DNA of 64,000 bases from Dermatemys mawii (taxonomy: Eukaryota > Chordata > Testudines > Dermatemydidae), in the NCBI GenBank assembly GCA_007922305.1, contig ML677334.1, positions 16,456,764 to 16,520,763 on the forward strand, read 5' to 3'. The notes under the pieces were generated by a model that had not been told where the DNA came from, made no database searches, and saw only the letters and a program-made list of their open reading frames with translations. The position numbers and the translations under genes are program-made. This document shows, piece after piece, positions 37,109 to 48,870 of this stretch. Within the stretch, counting starts at the first letter, position 1. Each line of letters opens with the position of its first letter.

Positions 37109-40100
37109 TCCCTCTAAAATTTGACCTGTCCACCCGTCCATCTTTATGGAGGGGGAGTTGGGCCAAATTTCAGTAGTGTTGGAACCTGACGTAGGGATTC
37201 ACTGAAATTTTGTCTGGCCACTCTTTCATCCACAAGGAGGGTTGGCACACCAAATGTGTTGTGACCTGGGGCATGGGGAGGTGTTTTCTGTACAGCAGAA
37301 TACTGGGGAGTCCGTCGAGAACTTGATGCCTGGTGACACTGGCTCATTCACTGTGTGGATAAGAGAGAAGGGAGGCTCCGAGGGGTCCCTTTGAGGGAGG
37401 AGGGGAAATGAGCAGGGACAGGAATGGGGTCCCTCTCAGGAGGAAGGGAGTCAGAGACCAGAATTTGCCCCTCTCCCTGCAAGAAATATTGAACTGGCAC
37501 CACTAGATGTAAGACTTTTTGTTTTCTCCTGTTTGCCACAGGAAGACGATTGTTTTACATTAAATAGAATTTGGTGGCATGATTTATTTAAATAATCAAC
37601 ACAGTCTCAATGACAAATTGAAAATATTTTCAAAAACTGCAAATAACCTGTAGACCACTGAAGAAACATGTGAATAGCTTCAAATAACAGACAATTCTGA
37701 ATTTTTCACCCTGGCTTTTGTAACCAGGGAAAAACGCTATATCCATTATGTAAGTTCCTGGTTGTGAGTTATTCACTCTACTAGGTACAATTTGAGTGTA
37801 TTTAACTATGAGGGACCTCAGATTACTTAGAGACTTTGTCATGTATGTGGTCTGACTGCCAGGACCATTAATGGAAGTCACATTAAATTACTGAGAGGAA
37901 AGTACACACTTTAGTCATGGCACATAGTTCTCTAACTCTATAGTTTCAAAAGTAATGACTATGACACTGATACTCTGCACACTGAGATGCCTTAGTGTTT
38001 AATGCATTAGCCTTCCATTTCTGAAGGCCAGCTAGGCTCAAACTGCGCTTAGTTCTTTTATGAAATTAGATTAGTGGATTGAAGCTAGCTGTCTTTGTTC
38101 ACAAAAAAACAACATATAATTAGCACCATGATGGGCATTACTCCAGAGAGGCCCATTATTAAAGCTAAAGAAGGGATATTGGAGGTCAGCACTGAAGTGC
38201 ATTAGCAGAGTTCTTGGGGGCGGGTTTTACAATACTTGGTCTTACTACTCTTGTGTGTTACACTTTCACGATTGCTAACATTAATATACCACAGAGAGGA
38301 GACTTAAATTCACAGGAGAATTGTTCACGTTCTACTACTGAAATGTCAATAGCAGTCTAGCCCTTGAAACCTTGACCTTGCAAAGAATAGAATACATAGA
38401 AGAGAACAAAACTGCCTATGAACCAGAGATATGAGTGGATATTCAGCAGGGCTATGAACTTCAGAAACAGGTTCTTCTTTACTGTAAAATTGTTCTGATT
38501 CATGGGGCTTTAACAGTGGCAAAATTCCAGACTTAGAGAAATACTCCAATCCTGCAAAGTTCCTGCCAATATAACATGTGAAATTACATCAAGCTGAACA
38601 TATTCAAAGCGGGTATTTGGTCCTGCTGTCTGGTTGCATATGATTAATGTGCTTTCCCTTCAGACATTTGCTAGCATTTAGACCACTCTTATTGTGTACA
38701 GCTAGCGTCTATTTGTCTCTTTGATTTTGTTCTTCCAGTGCCGTCCTGAACCTTTACCTTTGCCAATACTTTATGCATCTTATTCTTCTGCTAGCCTTTT
38801 TTCAATGTCCTTAATTGAATATGTGAATGCTGATTATGTCTTCACTTTATTTTTCCTTCAATTTGTCCTCAATTTTCTTATTTTTTTCATTGTAATTTTG
38901 TTTTGATTTCCTTTAGTTCTGTAGTAAAATCAGTAAAATAAGGATGTCATTTGGGAGGCGGAAAGGAGAAGGCACCAGATAATGTCCATTTTGCACACAC
39001 AGACCCTGATCCAGCTGTGAGCAGTAGTTCCACTGACCTCAGTGGAGTGATTTGTTTACTTGTTGGATTGTGGCCACAGGGAACATTTTAAATATAGCCT
39101 AATTGTGAGAAACCAATAGGCATTCACACTAAGATCTTTAATAACACACATCAGACCCTATTCTGCAGATCTTACTGTAAAACTCCTATTGGCTTTTTGA
39201 TTTCAAAGGGATGTTGGCTTGAGAAAGGACTTCAAAACCTCTGCCCATCGTAGCTTTGCACATACAGCCATACAGAAAAATGCTATCAATCAATTTTTAA
39301 CATGCAGGTTGGAGACTCAGCAGATGAATTCGTACTAGGTGGTGAGTACATACATCTATGGGTACAGCCCTCCTTATTGCATCCATAACTGGAGCTCCAT
39401 AACTAGCCTATTCAAGTCAAATACAAAAAAAAGAGGGTGTTACTGTAACAGTTTGAATATTAATTAAAAACAGTCCACAAGTAAATTAATTACCTTGAAA
39501 CTCAACCAAATAAAGCAAGTTCGCCAGTCAGAAGGGAAAAAGCACTGTAATGAATGGGGTTTCCAATATAACTCCCTACTGGCAGTTTCATTCTGATGTA
39601 TGAAAAAGCAAGGGATATGCACTGCTGCTGGGTGCTGATGAATATCCTTGCTGTAAAGGATTTAATACTTGTATACATAAGACTAGCATCTGCAGTTACA
39701 CTAGATAAAACAGTAAATAATGGGAGTTATTAATCCTTGTGTTTCAGAGCATAAGTAGATTGCAGCTGGGTAGTGGATCGTTAATATAGACCAGATTGCT
39801 CCCTCAAACACAGTATCAGCCACTGCAAAAGGTTAAGAGGAAAGGAAATCTCTGAGAGGATCTCTTGGGGAAATTCCTATGGGGCCTTGTTCCATCAGGG
39901 ACCTCAGTTCTTTGAGCTATGGTCCAGGATTATTGTTGTTTGAGGGCTAACAATGTGTTTGGGCTCTGACCAAGACACAAAACGAAGATCGTCTTTGCTT
40001 GGCAGAGCTACGCATATGGAGAATGTGTGTTTTCAAACTGCAAATGTATTAGGGCTCTAGAAATGTGAGTGAAAGAAAGTTTTCTAACTTGGTACCATGA

Positions 40101-41487
40101 TGGACATGATAGGGGAACACTAATTATTCTCTTAAACTCAAGCTTCCTCTGAAGCAGCCAGTATAGATTTAAAGTTGGAGACTTTAGGTTACATACATGG
40201 ACCATTCTTCTGTTCAGGTTTTCAAATCCCAAACTGTGGGCAGACAGCCCCTTACCAACTGCCTGGTTCTTAAGATCAGGACTTTTTTGGCTAAGAGTTC
40301 CATTTTTCCCTCCTTTCTAGCCATCCACCAGTGATGTGGTCTGTAAAGTACACACCCTCTCCCCTGTGCTCTGGATAATTTACTGAGTTAGCGGCATCTG
40401 GGCTAACCCAGAATTTCTGAGGCTATTGTATTCTGGGCTGCCTGGCCCTCTGCCCACTTTGACTCTGCTGCAGGAATAAAGAATATTTTGGGGAAAGCCA
40501 AGATAAGTGTCCCTACTGATCTGCTATGGTATGACACTTCCTGTACTTACAAGAGATATGCTGTATTCCTGCTTTTGTTAGCAGCAAAGGCTGGCATATG
40601 TACCATTTCATATGCTTTCCAAAATTTATAGTGTTTGAGCCAAAATGTTGTTACCCTTAGTCAGTTGGAACTTCCATTGATGTCAGTGGAAGAATATGGC
40701 CCTTTGACTGACTGTCTGTTGCTCCATCCAAAGCAGAACATATAGAAGAGCTATACGATCATGACTTATTAACTTCAACTGAAGAGTTAATGCTGTCCAG
40801 AAAAAAACACTAAAGCTGTTAGTGTGTAATGCTTGTGTCCTAGCTTAGTATTAAAACGACCATATCCATACTCCGTGACCACAGCAAATTATTGTTGATA
40901 GAACAGGATGAAATCTAAAATGCTTTCAAAACCAACACATAGTATTGTTGCAATTTCTTTAAATCTTTTTTTTTTATCTCTGGGCATACGTATCAAAGAC
41001 ATAAGCAGAGCACTTTGATGTAATTGACATTGAATTTACTTAATGTTAGATCAGCCTGGAAAGTATACAAAAGGTTGGCGTATCTGAGGAAAAAAGTGTA
41101 AGCATGTGTGTAACTGTCAGAATGTCAACAAGGGAACTCTTAAACACCAGAATTACTTAAAGATGTAAACTAAAGTGTTTCTAAGGGTGGTATTCTAATG
41201 TATTATCACCCATTGTAGTTTCACTCTTTTTTTTCCCATTGGAAGCATTAGTTGCCACAAGCTTTACAATTGGTTTGCATTCAGATAGATGAAGTCAATA
41301 TTCTGTATTAGAATAACCATTATTTTTTTAGCACATTAAGGTATTTATTTAAGATCTGCCTACAAAGTAGATCGATTTGGTTGATGCAGATCTGCAGTTC
41401 AGAGAGACGCTATATTCCAAGCAGGGTTCTTTGCTGAATTAACAAAGATAGCAAATATTCACATGAAAATGAAATTACAAAGGTAAC
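37109..41487. other. AT-rich non-coding stretch
   Basis: About 4.4 kb without recognised genes. Relics of the palindromic family lie near 39003-39070 (TTCCACTGACCTCAGTGGAG) and 40660-40700 (CTTCCATTGATGTCAGTGGA). Open frames up to 83 codons show no known motif. Confidence 0.4.
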
Positions 41488-41500
41488 CTATATAAAACAG
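41488..41500. repeat. Left copy of the 13-bp PLE target duplication
   Basis: CTATATAAAACAG, identical to 43596-43608 and directly abutting the element. Confidence 0.9.
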
Positions 41501-41502
41501 AA

Positions 41503-41976
41503 GTGACAAAGAGTCCTGTGGCACCTTAAAGACTAACTAAAAGTATTAAAGCATAAGCTTTCATGGGCTAATACCCACTTCATAGGATGCATGCAGTGGA
41601 AGTATCCAGGGGCAGGTATAAATAGGTAGGCAAGAACCAGGTAAAGATAACAGGGTGGGTCCAATGAGGCTGAACTAGCTGTTATCTCTAATCAGGAAGG
41701 GTGGGGTATTCCTCTAGCAGTAGAACTGGAGGTGTGAACAGCGAGAGAAGAGAAACTGCTCTTGTAGTTAGCTAGCCATTCAAAATCTCCATTCAGTCCC
41801 AAACTGATTGTGTCAAATTTGCAAATGAATTGCAACTCTGCAGTTTCTCTTTGCAGTCTGGTCTTAAAGTTATTTTGCTGCAAAATGCTGACCTTTAAGT
41901 CTTTCATGGTGTGTGCAGGGATATTGAAGTGTTCTCCTACAGGTTTTTGTATATTGTCATTCCTGATATCTGATTT
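41503..41976 (-). repeat. Left inverted arm of the PLE
   Basis: It is the reverse complement of 43083-43557 with scattered differences, from GTGACAAAGAGTCCTGTGGC to CCTGATATCTGATTT. On the minus strand it carries the extreme C-terminal coding segment. Its frame (41692-41907) runs through the position where the plus-strand copy has a stop, so the two arms have diverged independently. It lacks the last ~38 bp of the right-hand tail. Confidence 0.9.
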
Positions 41977-42074
41977 CCATTGCCATCTGATTTATATTGC
42001 CATTCCTGATATCTGATTTCCTGATATTTCCTAATCCTGATATCTGATTTCCATTGCCATTCCTGATATCTGAT
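41962..42074. repeat. Small tandem array at the PLE inversion junction
   Basis: CCTGATATCTGAT occurs at 41962, 42005, 42036 and 42062, spaced 43, 31 and 26 bp. Each copy is embedded in partial copies of a CATTGCCATTCCTGATATCT unit. On the minus strand the unit encodes a repeated SDIRNGN-like peptide, which corresponds to the SDIGNGN segment of the endonuclease domain encoded once near 43090. Confidence 0.85.
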
Positions 42075-43184
42075 GTCAAATTTGATGACAATATATACCT
42101 CCAGACCAGTGGCACCGCTGTGGGCACCCGCATGGCCCCACAGTATGCCAACATCTTTATGGCTGACCTGGAACAACGCTTCCTCAGCTCTTGTTCACTC
42201 ATGTCCCTTCTCTATCTACACTACATTGATGACATCTTCATCATCTGGACCCATGGGAAAGAAACTCTGGAAAAATTCCACCATGATTTCAACAGCCTCC
42301 ACCCCACCATCCATCTCAGCCTGGACCAGTCTACATGAGAGGTCCACTTCCTAGACACCACGGTGCAAATTAATGACTGCCACATCAACACCACCCTATA
42401 CCGAAAACCTACCGACAGCTACGCCTACCTTCATGCCACCAGCTTCCATCCCAGACACACCACACGATCCATTGTCTACAGCCAAGCACTGAGGTACAAT
42501 TGTATTTGCTCCAACCCCTCAGACAGAGATCAACACCTACAAGATCTTCACCAAGCTTTCTCAAAACTACAATACCCAGACAAGGAAATAAGGACACAGA
42601 TCAACAGAGCCAGACATGGACCCAGAAGCCTGCTGCTGCAAGACAAGCCCAAGAAAGAAAACAACAGAACACCACTGGTCATCACCTACAGTCCTCAGCT
42701 GAAACCTCTCCAATACATCATGAGTGATCTACAATCCATCCTGGACAACAATCTCTCTCTTTCACAGGCCTTGGGAGGCAGGCCAGTCCTGGCCCACAGA
42801 CAACCCGCCAACCTTAAGCATATTCTCACCAGCAACAGCACACCGCGCCATAACTCCTCTAACTCAGGAACTAATCCATGCAACAAACCTCGATGCCAAC
42901 TCTGCCCACATATCTACACCAGCAATACCATCACAGGACCTAAACAGATCAGCCATACCATCACTGGTTCATACACCTGCACATCTACCAATGTAATATA
43001 TGCCATTATGTGCCAGCAATGCCCCTCTGCTATGTACATCGCTCAGTCTGGACAGTCCCTACGAAAAAGGATAAATGGACAGAAATCAGATATCGGGAAT
43101 GGCAATATACAAAAACCTGTAGGAGAACACTTCAGTCTCTCTGAACACACCATGAAAGACTTAAAGGTCAGCATTTTGCAGTAA
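42054..43184 (+). pseudogene. PLE protein, partial: RT palm plus GIY-YIG endonuclease, one internal stop
   Basis: In the intact family this protein copies element RNA at a nick made by its GIY-YIG nuclease; no source protein is proposed here. The frame opens just inside the junction. QTSG...GTRMAPQYANIFMADLEQRF is RT motif-4 type sequence. The catalytic YIDD lies at 42222-42233, followed by IFIIW. An in-frame TGA at 42336-42338 interrupts it; the same frame resumes immediately with EVHFLDT and stays open to 43184. A Cys-rich linker (C at 42879, 42894 and 42903) precedes IYAIMCQQC (near 42996) and YIA (43035-43043), then a LRKRINGQKSDI-like nuclease helix. The usual YIG glycine is replaced by A, and the usual His after NG by Q, so nuclease activity is doubtful. 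RT motifs 1-3 are missing. Confidence 0.88.
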
Positions 43185-43557
43185 AAAAACCTTTAAGACC
43201 AGACTGCAAAGAGAAACTGTAGAGTTGCAATTCATTTGCAAATTTGACACAATCAATTTGGGACTGAATAGAGATTTTGAATGGCTAGCTAACTACAAGA
43301 GCACTTTCTCTTCTCTCACTGGTCACATCTCCAGTTCAGCTGCTAGAGGAATACTGCACCCTCCCTGATTAGAGATAACAGCTGGTTCAGCCTCATTGGA
43401 CCCACCCTGTTATCTTTACCTGGTTCTTGCCTACCTATTTATACCTGCCCCTGGATACTTCCACTGCATGCATCCTATGAAGTGGGTATTAGCCCACGAA
43501 AGCTTATGCTTTAATACTTTTAGTTAGTCTTTAAGGTGCCACAGGACTCTTTGTCAC
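43083..43557 (+). repeat. Right arm of the PLE, native orientation
   Basis: Contains the end of the coding frame, about 300 bp of 3' region, the hammerhead-like segment and TTAGTCTTTAAGGTGCCACA then GGACTCTTTGTCAC. Reverse-complementary to 41503-41976. Confidence 0.9.
43474..43511 (+). other. Hammerhead-ribozyme-like segment, core degenerate
   Basis: PLE termini are known to carry type I hammerhead ribozymes. Here CCTATGA (43474-43480) stands where box CUGANGA is expected. It is followed by a stem GTGGG...CCCAC and an intact GAAA (43498-43501), then GCTTATGC, which can form a tiny helix III, and TT as the cleavage dinucleotide. The first box has two changes and there is one extra A before stem II, so activity is unlikely. 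The inverted left arm carries the same arrangement on the minus strand (41580-41586 and 41559-41562). Confidence 0.5.
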
Positions 43558-43595
43558 CTCTGCAACTCCAGACTAACACGGTTACTCCTCTGATT

Positions 43596-43608
43596 CTATA
43601 TAAAACAG
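43596..43608. repeat. Right copy of the 13-bp PLE target duplication
   Basis: CTATATAAAACAG, a perfect match to 41488-41500. Confidence 0.9.
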
Positions 43609-46600
43609 TACATGAAATATTGTTTGAAAAACATTAACACAGCTTCTGGATTTTTCAAAGTTTTAGATGCAGAAGTATTAGACATTCAAGATTCATACAC
43701 AGTAAACTTTTGTAAAAATCTGTGATCTAAGTAATTACATCTTTGGGAATGACGCTGTTGAGTATTCAGGTCTCTTTTGCTTGTTCATTTTCTGAATTCT
43801 TTAGGCTTCCTTTCTTTCTATACATTTTTTTCTTCTGAGAGTATTATTTACAGTATGCATGAACAGCTGAAACTTTTCATTGGAAAATGAAGATTTGAGT
43901 CACCAGAAACATTTAGTGAATTCATGTAGAATTCACTGAACTGTTTTGAGTGGAAAAAAATCAGAAAAGATACACATTTTATTTTTCCTCTTCTCAAATG
44001 AATGGTTTGCTCTTTTTCATTTGAAATGACTTTTCATTTTTAAATTTCCTTTCATTTTTTATTTAAAATGTTTTTAAAATGCTTGCAATTAAAACAAAAT
44101 GTTTCTTTTTGTCAACTTTTCAGTACACTAAACATTTTGAGAGAATTTAATTTTGGTTCAATCCATAAAGGTGTGTGTGTGTGTATAATATATATATATT
44201 TTGCTCAAATTGCTAGCAAATTGGTAAATTCCTTATTTACCACACTTTATTTATAACAAAGTAGATTAGAACTGTACAGATTGGTGGTTTGTGCAGGACT
44301 TGTTTTTTACTCTTTCACAGTCACATTTGTTTTCTATTATACTAGCCAAATGAGACACAAATATTGAAACTTTTTTTTCACCTCCCGGCTCTTACCATAA
44401 CAAGATAGGATTCCCACAGCTCAACCCATTTACTGTCCAAAGACAGATAAAGACCTGAATTAAAACTCATTTAAGTGATGAAAGGTACTGGAAAAATATC
44501 CCTTGTGGTACAGAAAGAACAGTATCCATGCTTTAGACTTCATGAATAGTAGTCCTCTTGCTGTTCAAGGAGCACAAGGATAGTATTGTGGCTAAATCAC
44601 AGAAATTAAAGTCAGGAGACAACAATTCTAGTCTTTGCATTTCCCCAGATGTCATATGTGATCTTTTGAAAATCATAGAACCAAAGTATGTTGGCATTTT
44701 TTTGTTTTGAAAATTCGACATTTCTTGTTCACCGTAAATACCTTTTCCACAAATAGTGTTCTATTTTTGACCCCTTCTGCACTTATTTATGTCTCATCCT
44801 TCAAATGTGAACTATACTGTAACATCTCTAGGGCCACCTGCAGTAAGACTGCATGCCATGGTGCCACTTGGAACACAGCAGTTTCAGATTCATTTGCTTC
44901 AAAGTCATAGACAGATATCACTTGGGCTAAAGGAAAATTTTTGTATACTGTTAGAAGACCAGGGTCTATGACATGTTGGTGAGGAATATAGTAAAGGTAG
45001 TTGTATACATACGTACAGTACTAACAAGCTCACTATGTTACTTAGCAAGTATATTGGGAGACTCAGTTCATTCATATTTGTAAAGTACTTTGACATACTA
45101 GCATGGAAGGCACTGTAGTATTGTCATTGCTTATGCACTCCCAGCAGTAGAGGGCAAAGTTTACTATCCTACTGGGAAAAGGAAAGAATCCACATACAGA
45201 ATAGATTTATGACCACATCACAAAAGGTGGTCCTGTCCTTTCAATTTAACTAATTTGAACTTTCAATTTGGTCATCTTTTTTTCAATGATTTAATGAGTG
45301 AGTTTCACTCACTTAGTACATGCTATTTCCATTACAGGAAAGTATTATTTATTATTTTATTTTTACTTTATTTTTTACTTTTAATATCGCCAAAGTTGAT
45401 CTTATTTCTATGAATTATTTGTTGCTTAAAATAGTTTCTCTAAAAGGAAAATATGCGGAAAATCCTGGGATTACAGAGCATGGCCTGTTTGAGAGGGAAG
45501 TTAATTTTAGAACTGGTAAGGAATTCTTTGATGAAAGTTTTTTGATGTTATTGGTAAATGGAAATTTGTGAAACTAAAATTATGGGGAAAGAATTGGGTT
45601 GAATTAATTTCTTGATGTGGAAAAAAGCTGAAAAAAACCTTTTTAAATTACAATTTGACATTTTTAAAGTAAAAACTCGTTTCCATTTTGAAATTAATTT
45701 TTGTTTAGAAATTTAAGGTGATTACAGTACTTTTAATGGTAAGATCAAATGAAACACTTGAAAAGTATCAAAATACAATGTTTTGTTTTGACTCAAACAA
45801 ATATTTATTTTCAGTTTATGAAAAGTCAAGATTTTGACTTTTTGTTGTGATTTGGGATAGAAAATATTTCCAAAATCTCAATTATTATCACGGGATGGGG
45901 AGTACAGTTTTGTATCCAGGTCTAGTTCATTTGTTCTGTCATTATCTCTACTATATCAAACAATAGTGGGGCAAGGCAACAGTGCTTATTTGCAAGTGAT
46001 GACTAGAATACATTCCAGATATCTTTTAGAAAGATGATTATGAAAACTGCATTGTAATTAGAATTGTCAGAAACTGTTGAAGCTTGTGTCTCTGGTTCTA
46101 ATTTAGATGAATTCTACAGGCTGTAGAGAATTAGAATTATGCCAAAACCTGTTATTTTTGGTTTGGTCACTCTTTCCAATCGATATACTTTTCGTGGTTT
46201 TATGAGCCACTCTTTTGTTCTGAGTCTTGTGTGTTCTTAAAACCCAACCCCCCAATGCAAATTTAATCACATCTGTCACAGAACCACTTAATTTCATCTT
46301 TATTGCTATGAAAAGGGGGGAATTCAGGTATTGTGTTACAAAATTATAGCAATAAAATACTTTGGGTTTGGACAAACCCTTTCTCTTTGCCACATCTACA
46401 TTAGTAGATTTTAAATTTCTACTTTAGTTTTATAACAAAAGTTTTTTGTGCAGACTTAGCTAAAATCTGTTTTAGAACTATAATGATTAATGTCCTGGGC
46501 TACAGAAAGAAGAGAGTAGGAGGCTCTAAGGAACAAATGGGACAGAAAAATTGAATACAATCTCCCTGGCCCTAAATCTGCTGAAAGAGTCTTTTTACAG

Positions 46601-48239
46601 TTTGATATTGAGTTTCCTTATTCTCCCTTCATTTCTTCAAATTCTAGAGAGCAATGGCACTTTATCATTTATTTCCCCATCAATTACAAATGATTCTCCC
46701 AGACTCACCGGAAGGTCTCCTACATCTATTGTAATTAGGGGCTTAAAAGAGATTTCTTCTGCTGTTTTCACATTTGAGCTACTTGGGTTTTTTTCCTTAT
46801 TGTTCTTCATGTATCTCTCTCTCTAAATTAAATTACACCATAATATTTTTATCACCAGCAAGTTGCCAACTGTCATAGACTCTCTAATGTGTTAATTTAG
46901 AAATACAATCTGAGCATCCAATCTCTAGATGAGTTCTAATCTTAGAATTCATACTGGCAACACTTTTTGTCGTATAATTGTGGCTGCTTGATTGTAATGA
47001 ACATTGAATAGCTTTAAAGTGCTGTCCAGGAGACCAGAATAAAATATATCACAGACTAACAGCCTGGATGCGGGAAAATAAATTTGTCTTACAATTGTGT
47101 TGGCTGGACCAATAGCGAGACAGAATCTAAACTGACATGAAAAACTTTCAGTTTGTCTGGAATCTTATTTGACATGTAATCGATGTGTTTATTGAATGAT
47201 TAAGTGGTGTCAAGCAATGAGCAGGACTCCAAGGTATTTGGTAGGTAGACGTAATACAGGCCACACAAAAGTCACCAGTTTGAACTTCACAATCCTTAGT
47301 CAGATTAGACTGAATGCCGAAGAAAACCATATAATGGCTGGATATTATTTTCAATGTTGAAAGTGAAGTAAGTTAGCTGACCTACTAATTGAACTCAAAG
47401 GAAAATGTTCTAGACAGATCATGGGCCAGATCCTCAGTCAGTATAAGGGATACACAGTGGCTGTGGGTACAGTTGTTGTTTGGATTGATAGAGCTTTTTG
47501 CTTGAGTGGGTGACTTTGGAAATTCAGCATTTGCAAATAGCTGCCAGGCAGTGATATTTGGGATATGGCAGATACCAACTGTTAGTATTATCCTACACGC
47601 CTGTGATATCTACTCCATATAATTTCTTATAATGTGTTCAGCTTATCATAGGTGCATAGCCTCACACATGAAGGATGATGGAAGTTGTAACTCCAACTTT
47701 GTTGTGGGATTTTTCTTAAAGGTATTCCTGGATTTCTGTAATATTCTTGTTGTTATAATTTTCTGGGGGGAAAAAGGGAATGGGGAGAAAAGTAGAATAA
47801 ACACTGAAGAACAGCCTTAGGTTCTGTACAAAAAGGAATTCCAGGAAATAAACGTATATAAAAATAACCTATTGATATTAGTTAATGATATTAATATTTT
47901 TAAAAAAATTCTCCTCCCATCTGGAAGAAGCAACCCTCCCTTCAAAGACAGAAGGGTTGCAGGGAAAGAGTTCATCAGAAGAAGGAACAGAGATGCAGTC
48001 CAATGAAATGTCACTAAAAGGAAGGAAATGGAGGGAGGGGCATCCAAGGGTCATCTGAAAAGTTATAGAAGATAAAGATGAAAAGGTTCTCAAGTACGTG
48101 GCCAGGGGGATATATAATTGCAATAGTGATTTGTATGGTAATGCTCAGTAAACCTACATAAATTTTAATCACTTGGATGAGAGGAGTTCAGACTGACAGC
48201 ATAGCATCCAATGTTAATGACCACATTGTATGGTTTTAT
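43609..48239. other. AT-rich non-coding stretch
   Basis: About 4.6 kb with many T- and A-rich patches and a GTGTGTGTGTATAATATATA run at 44171-44200. A SINE-tail-like GTAAAGTACTTTGACATACT lies near 45079, and a half-palindrome relic (GGGCCAGATCCTCAGTCAGT) near 47424. Frames up to 96 codons lack recognisable motifs. Confidence 0.4.
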
Positions 48240-48551
48240 TCAAGGCTTCTAAATGCTCCACAGGTAATTACTGATCTGGTACAGCCAAGCGAACTGCAGA
48301 TTTCCTGTGGCTGCTACCAGTCCATGGTGAGGAAGTGTCCTTCCTGGATCTCAAGTCTGATCTTCAGGGCTCGATGGCCGGGGACATTATCTCCAGCCTG
48401 GACTACATGATCAAACAGCGTCAGTTGATGATGTCTGATGATGAGTCCAATTTTCTTGAGGCAACTTCTCAATATTTCCCTATTCCTGATCTAATCAAAC
48501 CATGTTATGCCCAGTAGTCACCACTGGCAACACAGATGGAAGGCCTCCAGG

Positions 48552-48713
48552 CAATGTTCCCTGTAATTTTTGACAGGCCGTGTGTGCAAAAATGTCTTCT
48601 GTGCACATTTTTGTGCTTCTGTGCAAATTTTTATGCATGTGGTGTTTCGCTGTGTGCATGGGGTTTAGGATCTGTGTGCACATGTGCATGCGCACAGCTT
48701 AGAGGGAATGGTG
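48552..48713. mobile_element. hAT MITE with 8-bp target duplication
   Basis: Starts CAATGTTCCCTGTAATTTTT; the end reversed reads CACCATTCCCTCTAAGCTGT. Flanks CCTCCAGG (48544-48551) and CATCCAGC (48714-48721) agree at 6 of 8. The interior is a tandem of GTGTGCA and TTTTGTGC-like words. It splits the C-terminal part of the non-LTR element. Confidence 0.7.
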
Positions 48714-48870
48714 CATCCAGCCTCCTGATGTCTTGTTTAAGCAATGTTCATGTTTCAGATCAGAAGTACACAGGTTTGATAAATTCATGATTTTGTATAC
48801 AATATCACCTTGTTTGGGCTCTAGACTCTATGCAGGTCCTTCATGGTTGAGGCTGCTAGACAGAGTGTCC

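Larger units (their letters stand above)
41501..43595 (+). mobile_element. Penelope-like retroelement with inverted arms, 5'-truncated
   Basis: A 2,095-bp unit flanked on both sides by the same 13 bp. From left to right it has four parts: an inverted copy of the element's own 3' region (41503-41976); a small tandem array (41962-42074); a plus-strand coding portion with the second half of the reverse transcriptase palm and a GIY-YIG-like endonuclease; and the 3' arm with terminal tail (43083-43595). The RT motif and GIY-YIG endonuclease define PLEs. The CxxC between the GIY- and YIG-like motifs and the Cys-rich linker point to the Neptune/Poseidon side of the family, which is inference. The N-terminal RT motifs are absent. 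The flanking duplication shows the rearranged unit lies within one insertion site. Confidence 0.92.

Noticed and set aside
41692..42202. Minus-strand frames at the left side of the PLE as independent genes
   Set aside because: They are the inverted copy of the PLE C-terminal coding region and its tandem array, not separate genes.
48335..48517. Plus-strand 60-codon frame with FLDLKSDLQGSMAGDIISSLD
   Set aside because: The antisense reading gives the LFDHVVQAGDNVPGHRA motif in line with the minus-strand non-LTR element, which explains the sequence better.
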